From NCBI RefSeq assembly GCF_024713975.1, contig NC_091096.1, forward strand, positions 1,152,501 to 1,216,500: a DNA stretch of 64,000 bases, in the 5' to 3' direction. Below are positions 1 to 15,848 of this stretch, piece by piece. This stretch comes from Paralichthys olivaceus. Its lineage: Eukaryota > Chordata > Actinopteri > Pleuronectiformes > Paralichthyidae. Position 1 is the stretch's first letter; every line of letters begins with the position of its first letter. Made by a program: the position numbers and the translations under genes. A model generated the notes under the pieces. That model searched no databases, had not been told where the DNA came from, and was given only the letters and a program-made list of their open reading frames with translations.

Positions 1-46
1 ACATGTCGGACTGAGTCCAAGCATCAGGAAAAGTCCTGCAGGATTC

Positions 47-211
47 ACTGAGCGTGTTTTCATGTGAAACTGAAGAAACCAAAAGAACACAAATCTCTCA
101 GGATGAAGACGAGGAGTCGTACACGTAGAAGACGAAGACGCCAACTTGGAAAGACGAGGAGGTTCTAGATGTTTTGGTGATGAGGGCCGACGCCGGTGTA
201 AGCAAACATCT
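47..211 (-). repeat. Dispersed repeat family A, copy 1
   Basis: On the minus strand this segment matches 20599-20745 (plus strand) closely over about 150 bp. Shared words include CGGCGTCGGCCCTCATCACC and GTCTTCGTCTTCTACGTGTA. It accounts for short antisense open frames here. Confidence 0.75.
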
Positions 212-2445
212 AACATTCAGTCCCTGCAGAGAAAGCAGGTGCAGCTGAAGTATCTCGTGAAGTTTCCTGCTCCGAACCCAAAAGGTCTCATGAAAAGAAG
301 AGATTCGTGTTCCAGGTTGAATCCTGGATCCAAATATGTCGATTTTCAAACAGAAAACTTTCTGGAATATAAATGTCATTGATAGAGTTGAGAATAGTTT
401 TTAAATCATGAATTAAGTCAAGAATAAAGTCGAAGGAAATCAGAGGAAGATATTTTTTTTATTTCAAGAATAAAGTTAATAAAACTGACGGTTTGTATTT
501 CGTGAATAAAGTTGAAATGTGATGTGTTGGATCTAAACTCAAACTTTGGTTCCTCCTCCTGAACAGTTTTCATCCCGATCTTTAAAACACAGATCATCAC
601 CGTGAGCTGAAGGAGAAAGAATTTCCTTTTTACTAAAACTGAACAGATTCATCCACACAGGACATTTTCGAGAAGCAGTCACACCTGCTGATGTTAGTGT
701 CTGATTCTAAGAGGTTGGACTCCAGAAAAGGTTTAATTTACATTTCAACTTTATTCTCAAAATGCAAAATCTTCCTTGTCTCATTTCTTATTGTCTTTTG
801 TGGAATATGTTCCCTAACGGACTGAAATCCTCCTCTGCTGTGGGAACATGAGAAACATCTTCACAGCCAATGTTCCTACAGGAGTAAAGATTGACAGTGT
901 CCCTCTCACACACAGAATACTGAAGACCTCTGACACCTGCTCATATCCGACCGAGAAACTATTAATTTCCTGTTGGTGCAGATAATGGAGCTATGTCTCT
1001 GTCAGAGAGCGATCGCATCTCCTCGGCTTCCTGTTCGGAGCTGCAGGGGCGGCAAACTCAGGAACATGGATTCAAACCAACACACTGTGTCGATACTACA
1101 CAACATGAGACACCTTCTAAATACTGACGACAGGTTTACACCACGGCCTCCATATTCAGAGGCTCAAAGTGGGAGGATCAAAACACACAAACAAGCCGGA
1201 AAATCAAAAGGAAACTGTGATTGTTGCTTCACAAAACTGATTTATTGTTAAAGGTTTGAATCGACAGAGCTGACGTCTGCAGTGAATTAACAGAGTTCAC
1301 AGACACGCTGCTTCATTAAATTTATGCTTTTTTTTTTATTGCACGACTTTCTGCTGCAGTTCTTCATACAGTCACAAACGAATGCAGGAATTAGAATTCA
1401 CAACCGTTAATTGGTTGTAATAATAAATTAAACTTCACGACTAAAAATGGCTCGATAATCCAACAGGTTACAAAGTAAAGTGCAGTTTCAGTGTTGTCGC
1501 CTTTTACAACACATTTTATTTTACAAAATATCTAAATTACAAAAGTGTTAAACTGTTAAATGTGAGTAAAAGAAATAAAAGGCACTGAGCTGCAGGTGAA
1601 GTCTGCACCTCCTCTTCCTCGCTTGGTAAAATTAAGTCTTTACTGCCTCCTGGTGGCTAAAGTGCACACGTGCACCCAGATTGGAGCCCTAAATAAAATC
1701 CATCAGCTTCTTCCTTTAGTTTAAAAAAATAGTTTTGGACTCTTAGAGCAGCACCTCAGTTTGACTTGACTCATCCCCAATAAATCACCCACATGGGAAA
1801 AGCCTCATGTTTCAATTAATGATCCAATAATTCAACACATCATTTCTAAAAGTTCTAAGTTTCTCGCTTTAAGTTAAAAAAGTTGTTCTGGATTTCCTAA
1901 ATCTGACAGGAAGTGATACAGACTTAACTTTGTGCGGCTGCATCTCTTTTTAAAAGCATCATGTTTTTATTTTATTTTCAGTGGGTTTTATTTCCCGTAT
2001 TTGTTGTTGTATCATCATTTTAAGGTTTAACACTGTGAGAGAGTTCATGGGTTCACTCAGAACGCTCTTGAATATTAAAATACATTATATGTGAAACCAA
2101 CTTCATAACCGACAGGTGCAGTTGGGTTTGAGGTAGAGACTGAGACGTGTCCCGGTTCAGATGCTGAACAAAGCTCAGGGAACAAACTCTCCTGTGTTCA
2201 GAGACGGACAAAAATCCACGGACGAAGCAACAACGTCTTCAGGGAAACTCTGCACTGAGGGTTGTGGGTTTGATTCCCTTAGATTCAAAGCGCAGGAGGC
2301 ATCCTTGACTCTGAATCTCTGCTGGCTCCAAACCCGCTGCTCTGAACTCCACGCGGCAGAAACTCACTCAGACAGACGTAAAGTTCTGTTTCTTTCCACC
2401 TCAGAAGGAGTTTCCCTGTCAGTCAGCACCCGTCTGACCCCCGGC
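212..2445. other. No gene found; includes tor2a 3' flank
   Basis: AT-rich sequence with no exon-like segments. It holds the tor2a 3' UTR, but its end is unclear because several minus-strand AATAAA words occur (for example the complement of 1336-1341, 1515-1520 and 1987-1992). A CTCF-like word on the minus strand (CCACCAGGAGGCAG) lies at about 1647-1661. Confidence 0.5.
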
Positions 2446-4833
<2,388 letters not shown>

Positions 4834-4990
4834 GTTGGACTTCTCCCGGCGGCCACCGCTCAGTTTGTAGTTTCTCTTACTTCCCGGAAGTCGTGGAGAA
4901 ACACGTAAGAGTGTGACGAGGAGGACTTCATTTCCCATGAAGCATCTCGGGTCTGGCGTAATGTTTTGGACACGTTGGAGGATCACACGT
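4834..4990 (-). promoter_or_regulatory. Putative tor2a promoter with ETS-like and ZNF143-like motifs
   Basis: Directly upstream of the tor2a start codon there is a CCCGGAAGT ETS-type motif at about 4883-4891. A stretch at about 4924-4949 (plus strand ACTTCATTTCCCATGAAGC) resembles the ZNF143/THAP11 (SBS) element found in housekeeping promoters. Motifs were matched by eye only. Confidence 0.4.
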
Positions 4991-7061
4991 CAGAGAGATG
5001 GAAGTTCGTGTCCTATAATAATAACTGCAGTTGTACAGCACTTATCCGAACAAAGTCACAAAGTGCTCCACAGGAAAAATAATTATAGAAAGAATAAATG
5101 ATAATAACAAGAATAAATTATTATAAAAAGGAAATTGAGTTAATGGTTTTGAGCCACGGAGCAGGTTGTTGTAATGAAAAGAATAACTTCAGTTGTACCT
5201 TGGTGTCATCGAGTGTTTCAGCCTATTAATCACAATAACGTTGAGAGAGGCTAAAAGTAAATCTGACTGGCTTGTATGTCAGTGCTATGAAAGCCATGCG
5301 GCCCGCTCAGTAGATCAGACGTCATTACCTCTGTGCCTTTTTTATTCTGTTTATTATTAATTTGTTTTTAAACTAAGTTGAACTGAATACCTACTCTCAC
5401 AGGTGGCAGAGTCCGAAGCTGTCTTATTAAACCCAACAGTTCCCACAATGAGCAAGCCCTTCGGCGACTATATAATACTATATGACTATATAAGTTGAAT
5501 GTTAACTGTTATGTCTAATATTTAAAGGTCTAAATGTGAAATCTGAAGGTTAAATATAAATGTTAAATCAAGATAGTTAAGATGGTCCAACCGACCTGCA
5601 GTTACATTTGTCACTTTGAGTCTTTCAGTCTTGACTGAACAGTCACAGCAGCCAGTTGTCTCTTCTGAGATGCAGACTTCCATTGACTGCTCCTCACAAT
5701 GTCAACGTCCTCAGATCGTGCAGTTTATAGAATTGAGCTGTGGGAGGTCAATGCATTGCTGGCTTGCAGTTCCCTAATTCAGTGTTGTAGGTGCTCGAAC
5801 ATATGTCTTGGTTAAACAGTTCCATTTAATTTGAATGTTCTGAAACCTCTTGAAAAATGCCTGATGGTGATTTGTAATGTTTATTTTGGTTGAGCCAACT
5901 AAACAAAGCTGAAACTGAACAGCACCAATAATCTGTTCCCCACTCACACCAAATATTCACTTTAAAGTAGAAAACCCTAAATGAACACATTACAGTAGTC
6001 ACAATGCAAATAAAATGTAATTTTATGATGCAGATACAAAGTTATTATGTCATTTGGTTGTACAATATAAGATACAGTTGGTGAACTTGTAAATTCAGGG
6101 GAAGGTCCAGCCTTAAGGTCAACAACATTTCTATATATTAACACCAATCAACACACTGAGGCTCAGCCTCATCTCAGGAACAAAAGCACCACTCCACATG
6201 TTTACACTCAATCTGACATGATGTTAATATTGAGCTCACTGTGAGACAGACACGTTAAAATATTAAGGATGCACAGATTGGGAAATTCTGGACCTGGATA
6301 TGTCTCATATCATAGTATCACAGAATGCCATGTATTTTATTATATATATAGATATAGATTAGACGTTAACACTATGTAAGGGGTAGAAATGTTGTGTACC
6401 TGTATGATGTACCAATGTATTTAGGGTCAGTTCATTTTCACCTCCTTCATGTTATTCCATCTCAAACAGTAAACCAGGGAAACAAAGAAATCTGTGTTCT
6501 AAAAAAAAAACTGATCAGTTGTCTTTGATTGAGCGATCACTCCATCGTATTTTTATCATAACTCTTTTTCCTGGAACAGCCAGAGGTTATTATGCATGGT
6601 TATAGCACCAACTATTAGAATTTCTCTGAATCGGCTACAGGCTCAACAAATCGATTGGCCTCTGCCATCAGTGATTGTTGACTTTGCATCCCTAAAACAC
6701 AATAAGTAAAGTGTGCTAGCACCTTTAAATGTTAAAGTTTAATTCTTCAATTGACAATAAACTGGGATTAGTGCTATATGAAGACAATAATGAGGGTAGA
6801 AAATGAGACTACTAATTCTCCACATGTGCACCATCTTGTTTCGAGTGGCATCTTCCCCAAACTCTGGATTCTGGTCTGGTCGTCCACAACTCTTGACTTT
6901 GGGGGAGAGCAAAAATTTAGGCTTCTCTCTGCCTCGAGTCAGAACAGTTGGGCTTTGTTTCCAACAAAGTAAAAAAAAAAAAGAACCATTTAAGATCAGA
7001 ACCACTTTGAAGCCTGTAATTGAGTTTCATCAGGAATCTGAATCAAAAAGCTACAGGAAGG
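4991..7061. other. Intergenic, no gene found
   Basis: Mostly AT-rich unique sequence between the start of tor2a and the end of sh2d3c. I see no exon with family resemblance and no convincing repeat other than short TA-rich tracts near 6335-6350. Short open frames at 6739-7123 on both strands overlap each other and have no recognisable content. Confidence 0.6.
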
Positions 7062-7067
7062 TTTATT
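7062..7067 (-). terminator. Candidate polyadenylation signal for sh2d3c
   Basis: AATAAA on the minus strand, about 170 bases past the sh2d3c stop codon at 7235-7237. Confidence 0.5.
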
Positions 7068-7234
7068 TCCCCTTTCAAGTGTCCGACAGACATGCTGCAC
7101 TGATGTCAGCTTTACATGTCTAAAGTCAAAATGTCGATCAAGTGCGTCATGTGCATTCTCTTCCAAAAGCCCTTGAGTGAGGTTCCATTGACAGACGAGG
7201 GAGAATATGACAGGCCACTCATCCAGCTCTGAGG

Positions 7235-10200
7235 TCAGTGTGATCTGAAAGGTGGCTCCAGCTTGTTGGACAAGGCAGTCAGCACCTGGTCAAATTTGGT
7301 GTATCGCAGAGCCTGGCTCTCCGGGGCTCCCCTGCTACCCCACAGCAGCCTGAGCTGGAAGTCGGTCAGGAAGAGCTCCAGGACCTCTGGCTGCTCCTGG
7401 AAACCTGCAACATCGGGGCATCTTATCAGAGTTTTATTTATGGTAACACGTTGGTGATTGGCCAAAAATGTTGTTTTAGCCTCCATCCTGCTTGAATTGG
7501 CACCAAGCAGGATGTTTATGTCTCTGCTAGTTTCAGACTGATGCAGTTTTCATTTTCTTATCCCGCAACCACAATGTGAAACTGTTCCCTCTGCAGTGTA
7601 GTATTCTTTATGACCTGATAGATCCAATAACAACCATATATCAAGGTGCACGCACACCTGACTTATTGAGGAAGTGCGAGATGGCACTCTCTTTTATTAC
7701 ATGCTTTGCCCAAAACAGATCCACGACTAGAGGTTAAGTACAACAAGTACAAGTGACCAAAGGGATTTCTATATGCTCTAGATGCAACTGCACCAGGTGC
7801 TTTAGACTTTAGATGAAATAGAGGTTTATTTGGAGGTAAAAGCTTAACCAACATGGACTGGCTGCAGTGTACTCTGTGCGTAGAGGAGGTGTAAAGAAAA
7901 ATTGTGGAAGTGAAGACTTAAGATTTCAACCAACAATCGTAGTAATCATTTGTAATCAATATAAATGAAACACAACAGAGCCTGTTTTTGTCGATTATAC
8001 TACTACAAATCTAACGAGAGATTAAATTGACAACCGTGTGAAGCGGTGTTGTTGATGAACACCGACCAGCACCAGTTTGTCCTCCTATGACTTTGCTAAC
8101 CTTGTAGTTTGCTCTGAGCGTTGGATTGATAAATGCCACCCAGTTGTGCGATGGTCCTCGCGGCCCCCAGGTGGAACATGACCACGTCCATACCGACTTC
8201 CACGGTCTCCCATGGCTCTGTCCCCTCACCCACCGCCACACTCTTCTCCAGCAGAGACAAGAGGGGGAGGACATGGGGGAAGGTGGTGTTGGACAGCGGA
8301 CAACTTTCTGAGGGGAGACAGACGCACACACACAGAGTCAGCTTTGGTGGAAGAAGAGAGGTGTGCTCTGCAAAACAGGAGTCATGTAATAACCAAGTTT
8401 GAGGGATAGTTTTAATGTGAAGAAGGACCTCTACCTCGCCCATCGTTGAGGCTCTTCATAAATGGCCTTAGAGTTTTCTCGTAGAGAATAGCGCCCTCTG
8501 TGTGTCGCTGCCGTAACGCCGTCCACATCTGCTCCAGACGGGACACCTGAAAGAGGGAAAACCTGGTTAAATATCCGAAAGGGAACCACTACCTGCATCC
8601 ACCAATCGGAGTGAGGCATGTTTACCTGCGGCAGCTCGAGAGCTCTCATGACGGCAGCAAAACCAAACATGTTTCCCATGGTACTCTTGAGCTCGGCAGC
8701 GATTTGGATGATTTTGTAAAGCAGACCAGCTCGCTCCTCGTTTGTCCCAGTGCAGCCCAACACATCCACCGCCAACATGATCGCCATGGTTTGAAACCTG
8801 AAGAGAGAGATATCGTCAGGAAGTTTTCATTCACTGCAGTCAGTGACATTTTCACAGAATTTCAGTGGCATGATTCATGGATTTTGATGAAAATAAAAAC
8901 AAGCATGTTGATGGGACTGATATCAATGAGTGTGTGCAACCTGGTTCAGATCAAAATAAAAATCTAGATCTAGCGGAATTAATTACAAAACAGGCAGACT
9001 TCTTCTTCTTCAGCTACACTGACCATTGCTTTCACAAGTTTAAATGACAAACTTTGCATCTGCTGTAACAGATAGTGATACATAAAGTAAAAGTACATAA
9101 AAGTAGATAAAGCGATGTCATGTGATACATACAAGCCTGTCCTCTGCCATTGTTTATCGTGTAAAAGACATAGATACTCTATGATCACCCCAAGTCACGC
9201 TACGCCGCCTTGACCGTAAACAGTGACGTGTCAGTCAAAACACTGCAGTTTGAAGGATTTCTTTATCACCTCTCCAGAAGGTCCAGTCTCAGCTGCTGGC
9301 CATGTGGCAACGTGAGCAGCTCTATCCCAGAACCGACTCCCATCATCCTTTGCACCTCCGGAGTCACCTCCAGAATTCTGGCCACCTGAGAAACAGACAC
9401 ACAATTTTTGGACTTCTCCTTTATGTGGTTCTTGAGATTCAATGTGTGATTTAATGTCCAGTAACCCACCAGCAGTGTTTGCATTTATTTTTATTGTGTT
9501 TAGCAAGTATCAGTTGTATGGTTAAGAAGATGAAGTCAAAGATGTCCTGACATGTCCCACTTATGTTACATCACAGCACCTCGTCCTATGTTATCACCCT
9601 AAGTTATATGTTAGGCAGCCGTTTTTTATTCCCCTCATGCTTTTCCTCCAAGTGTCTCCAGGCTGATTGGCTTCAGTCATGGCTGTTCATTGGTTTCCTC
9701 GGATTGAGCTGGCCAATCACCATCCAGGGCCCTTAATAAAAGGTCTGAGTTTGTTACTACAAATAAAAGTTGGCAATAATAATTAAAAGACTATGTGGTG
9801 GGGGGAAGGTTATTTGTTTGGTGGCGCCTCTGTAATGCCTACTTGAAGTTTCTTTTTAAAGAAGTTAGTCAGGTCCTTCGTTTGTTCCTATTAATTTCCA
9901 GAGGTACTTTTGTCATTAGGCCTGGTTTACCATTCCAAAGGAAGTGGATAAGCCCAGAGCCGGAATACTTGCATGATACACTGTCCTGTGCAGAGGCGGA
10001 CGGGGAAACACCTCATTGATGTTTTGACCTTTAAGGTGGTGGACTGAAACTGCACTGGCTGGTGGGGCCCTAAAACCACAGGCTGGTAATTGTAGTTTAT
10101 GTATGTAAAGGTTATGCAAACTTTAAATCCAAAAAGCCGGGCAAAAATGTGTTTTCTGAGGTAACAGCCCACTTTTTAGAAATCAAATTAGTTCATCCTT

Positions 10201-13200
10201 AAGTCCACCTTAACCTTGATTGGCAAATTTGAAGAAATTATCAGGATTGACGACCCCAAAATATAAAATAAACAAAATAGTCAATATTGATTAGAGTAGC
10301 CTTAAACAGTACCATGCAGTCAGCCTTGGTGATATGTTTAGCCGCAGTCCTGGGGTCGATCTCTGCTAAAAGCTCCTTCACTCTTCGCAGTATGCCCACC
10401 TCCAAAGGCTTATTCTCCTCAGGCATCAGCTGCGACTTGTACCTGCTCGGTTTGAAAGAAGAAACTGCCTCCACTACCGGTGAAAAGTACACATTCCTGT
10501 CCTCCACCCTCAGTGGATCAACCACCGCTGACCCTTCCTCTGCCCACAGCCTCTCCACATAGCTCTGAGGGCCAGGGTACAGCTCTGTATAGCAGCTTCC
10601 ATCTGTATCAGAGGAGGGAGAGTCCTGGTTCTGATGAGGATGGTGTCTATTGTTACACCGTCTGTTGAGGGTGCTGTTCGGGGAGGACGTGGGCTGGGTG
10701 GTGTTCAAGCTCCGAGAGAGGGATGGAGATGGAGCCACACTGGTTGTCTGACCGTGGCAAGGGCTTCTGGACTGTGGGGCTGGATATGGAAGAAGACATG
10801 GCAAAGAAGGATTGTTATTAACTCTTTTTAAAGATCAGCTATATTGTGGGCCATTCAAATGATAAAAGATATGATGTGTAAAACAAAAGACATAATAGAC
10901 AGCATCAAACGAGACATGTTAGACCATCCACTCTTGGCAACAACACCGTACTTTTGGACTGGTTGCCTCAAAACGACCTCCTGGGTCACCCCAAGACCAG
11001 AGTGTTTATAACCCATGGAGGCGCCAATGGAATAGGGGAGGCCATCTACCACGGTGTCCCCTTGGTCGGCATCCCACTATTATCTGACGAGCCTCACAAT
11101 TTATTCAGGATGAAAGTAAGAGGTGTGGCTAAAATCGTGGAAATTTCAACTTTGAACAAACACAACTTCCTGGCGGTGCTCAAAGAGGTACTGTATGTAC
11201 CGAGCTACAGGGAGAACATGAAGACGTTGTGCAGCCTGCACAGAGAACGGCCGATAGAACCACTGGACCATGATATATCCTGGGTGGAGTTTGTAATGAG
11301 GCACAAGGGAGCTCCGCATCTAAAGACGGAGTCTCATAGAATGTCCATGATCCAGTACTACTCGATTGATCTGATGACATTTCTTCTGACCGTTATTTTG
11401 GCAGTAATTACTGCTTTTATTTTGGCAATGAAGTTTTTGTGGCGGAGAGTGTTTACTAGGAGCAAATTCAAAAAGGAATGATGTTGTTTTTATCTTGTAC
11501 CACGGGGAGTAGCAATGTAAATTTTGTTGAATCACGTTCAATGAAAATAAATCTGAATCTGAATCTGAATGTGCTGCAAAGTCACATTTTTGAATGTTGA
11601 CTTTGTGGAGAGAAAAGAATAATATTTTTTTTTTGTCATGGACATGATATAAACCAAACAAGCCTTAGTGTACCCAAACGCACCACACAGCCAAAGAGAT
11701 CATGTTTATGCATTTATTCATCTGTCTGCTTATAACTTGTGGTCTTTATTTCACCTCTGAGCATAACCACAAACCTTTTTCACTTCTTTTCTTGTGTGTT
11801 TTGGTTTAAAATAAATACTTAAAGCTGAGGCTAAGTTGTTTTTTGTTAAATATTATTTGAATCATAGGATAAAGAGTTCAGTTTGGCAGTGAGCTCACTG
11901 TTGATGATGTTTGGAGTCGAGAGCGTGGATTCTACAGAAGTCTGGTCGTCCTGTCCTCTGCTCACTTCTGCCCCCCTGTGGTGGAGAGAGGAAGGACTGC
12001 ATGGAGACAGACAAGGACAGAGACAGATGTACTGAGCTTTTTAAATCACATAACTACATAACAGTGAACAGTTAAACCAGTCCTATGCTTTCTTGGAAGT
12101 TGTCAGTGAAGCCTCACCTCCTTGAACGGACCCTCTCCTCTCCACACGTGCTGCCGCTACTCGACCCGCTGTCGACAGTGCAGAACGCCATCTCCAGGTA
12201 ACTGAGTGGCAGCGTCCTGTTCACTGGCTGATAAATCTGAGCGCTGCTCCACCGGGTCAGAACCGCCCTGCTGCCCACGTAGAAGTGGACGAGGGCCTGT
12301 AAGGTGTCAAAGGCCTCACCCTCCAGGCTGTACTGGACCCGGGTATACGTCTCACCAGACTTAACCACCGTCTTCCTGATAAGGAAGTGAAGCGTTTTCT
12401 CCTCCCAGTGGCTGGTGAGGACAAAGTCCCCCTGACTGGACTGAGAGTCTCTGATGAGGAAGTCACCATGGTTCACCACCAGGCTCTCTGACACCTGAGG
12501 AGGCAATTTAAAGTAATCTATGTGACAAGTTGCTTATATTGGCTATGTAGCAATAGCAAAACAAATAGCACCTTTAGAGGAAACCTATTCCTCTTCCTCT
12601 TTTCAGACTTTGTCTGAAACACTTGGTTTAAGCTCCTGTATCTTTGAGGACCATCTCCCAATAAAGCCCACTCTGTTGCGATTGGTCCATCAAGTCTGAC
12701 AGGTGTAGGAAATGTAGGAAACTGCTCTCGCTTCACCTGGCTTGGTTAGCAGGCGTGCCAGATTTGCCTCACACATGTTTCCATAGTTATGAGGCCAATT
12801 TTGGTTCTATACCATCATTGTGAGGACATTTTGGCTTTGGGGGTTAAGGCTTGGTGTTAGAATTAGGTTAATATTTAGGCATAATGCCAATAAGTGTCCT
12901 CACAACCATAGAGGTGTGTGTGTGTGTGTTTGTGTGTGTGTGTTGTGAGGCAGACCTCCCAGGGGATGTGTCCGTGGTACCAGGCGTTGCTCTTCAGGTT
13001 TGTGCCGCTCAGCTTCAGCTCCTCCTCCAGCTGCTTCCTCTGTTTCTCTGATGGCGGCTCCAACCAGAACTTTCCTTTGGAGAACTTGAAGGGCATCACA
13101 GACACACAATCAGATACTAAACGAACACACACACAAAAACCGCAAAAGAAGATGAGCCCATTATGTTGGCATTGGATGCAAATCCCATCTTCGGTCTGAA

Positions 13201-13545
13201 ACAACAAACTTTTGTCTCAAACGTTTCGTCCTCTGAGGGAACGAGAGTCATCCTGCTCCTCTGCTCAGTGTTTGAGTGAATGTGTGTTAATACAGGACGG
13301 GACGGAGCGAGGGAGGGAGCGAGGGAGCACAGCTCTGGCATCCCACACTGGCGGCACCAGGGGCCCCGAGACCCAGACCCATGCTGGGGTCTGGGTCTCG
13401 TCACCGTGGCAACGAGGGGTCATCACTCAGTGGAGCTTTGTCTATCGCGTCTTTATACAAACAAAACAAAACCCCAAAAACTACTGTATATCAAGAGTTT
13501 GCACCCGGGATGGACTGGGAATGCTTTTGTTTGTCTTGTTTTAGG

Positions 13546-13580
<35 letters not shown>

Positions 13581-13717
13581 CACACACTTGTCCCTCTATA
13601 GTGAGGACACCAAGTCCTAACCCTCAAACAGTCCATTGAATTTGTGAGGGTCGGTCTAAATGTCCTCACAATGATGGTTTTAAAACAAAATTGGCCTCAT
13701 AACTATAGAAAGACACG

Positions 13718-13792
<75 letters not shown>

Positions 13793-13897
13793 ACACACTC
13801 CTATCTTGTTGTGGAAGTGACTCCTGCTTTAGGACAATCCCTTGATTCACAGTTGAGTGGGACAAACCATTCTGTTCAAACAGGAGGGCATCTACAT

Positions 13898-13962
<65 letters not shown>

Positions 13963-15381
13963 AGACTTGGAAGCCCCTCATGAATTTATCATTCATTACC
14001 AGCGTGTCCCATTCAGACGAGTGTGTTTGTGAAGTATTCAATTATAAGTCAGTGAATAGGAAACTTTCTCACTCTCCGTGTTTCTCCTCCATCTTTCACC
14101 AGAGCTGCGCCCCGGTCGCCCCTGGCAACCGATGCAGCTTCAAAGTGTTGTTTTTTAGGAAGAGGGCCTCGTTCCCAGAGTCCTTACTTTCACCCGTCCT
14201 GATCGAGTCAGAACCCGAGTGCCCGTGTGGATCAGAGCAGCACGAGAACAGAAAGTGTCATGTCGAGGCCACGTTAAGAATAAACTTACCTTCACGTACT
14301 CTCCGCTGCCGTCTGTCGCGTCACACTGCCTGAAACACACATGACGAGATCACGTTAAAACACGACACAGTCACGTGAGCTTTATTTTACAGGTCTGCGG
14401 CTTCCTGCTGTTGTTTTAACCTTTGCTGCACGCGTCCACTCATTGCTTGTACATGTTGGACACTGTATGTGTCGAGGGGTGGAGCCATGGTATCAGGGTC
14501 CCGCAGATCAATCAAGAGTCACGAGTAAGTCTCAGCTGTCAATCATGACGTCATCATATAACTAAATAAAACCAAACATTTATTTAACTCTGTCCCGTAT
14601 GCTAACATGGAGGCAGGGTTTGTGACCTATTCTGTAGTGAGCCACAAGGTGGAGGTCGAGACACTTTGGCTTCAGTTTTGGGAGCCGTCATGTCATCCAT
14701 CTTTATGTGTATTTATTTACAGATTTATTTCATTTATTTATGGCGTCCAATGCTTCAGTATCACGCCGCAACTAAACTGAACAGCTACCGAGACACATGT
14801 CATATAACCAAGGGGCATTGTATTTAAAGATATACACGTTTTTCAAATGTATAGAATGTGAATTAAAGAAATAGACATATTTGCTTTTATGCAAAATATA
14901 AATATAAACGTAAAATAAAAGTTTTCATACCAGCCCTGACATTGTTACGTCACAGGAGGCAATGAGTCAAATTATTCATAGATTTAATCGCCTCACACAA
15001 ACACACAACCCTAAACGCAGCAGTAACAATGTCCGTCAGTCAGTCCGTCCTCTTGCACAAGCTCAGCGGCGGCCTGTTAGTCTGACACCACCCAGCAACA
15101 ACTTGCAACACAACAAACTTCTCCATGGAGGACGGGGAATATTTCTGCAGCCGTGTGAAACCCCGTGTCTGCCGTCAGTCAGTGTTCCAGACGACTGCCG
15201 AGACTTTTCAGCCGACGTGAGAAACCCACAGTTCGATGCCGTGTTGCAGTGTGAACATATTTTTTTGTTTGTTTTCGGGTCACTCTGCTCTTCCGCAACA
15301 TGCTGCATATTTTCCGTGAGTAACGTCAAGGGAGGTGACCTTTTGTTCCCAAGAACAAACTCCAAGAGCACAGAGCCAACA

Positions 15382-15423
<42 letters not shown>

Positions 15424-15800
15424 TAAAACATACCACTTGTCTCCCTGACAGTCTGTGTTGTCCCTGATTGTTCCTGAACTCATCGCTCATCATTTTTGGA
15501 TGATGTGTAATGATTTATTCACGATGAGGGTAAATGTGGTTCGCTCTGTGAGGCCGGACAGGAAGCACATGTATCTGATTATGTTCTGACATAACAACTC
15601 AACAACTCAACTTTTGTGTTTGTGAGATGATGCAACGACCGTTTCGTCGGCAAAAAGAAAACAGATCATGAAATAATAAGAAACATTAAGGAAACAGGTT
15701 TGATAAACTGAGATTATGAAATAACCTCATGATCACGAGAAAATATTTTGAGACACTTCCTCCTCCTTCATCACGAATCGAGCACTAGTTCAGCATCTTG

Positions 15801-15848
<48 letters not shown>

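Noticed and set aside
13857-14333. 158-codon plus-strand frame starting in a TG repeat
   Set aside because: Its first third is microsatellite translation and the rest overlaps the antisense of a real 40-bp sh2d3c exon.
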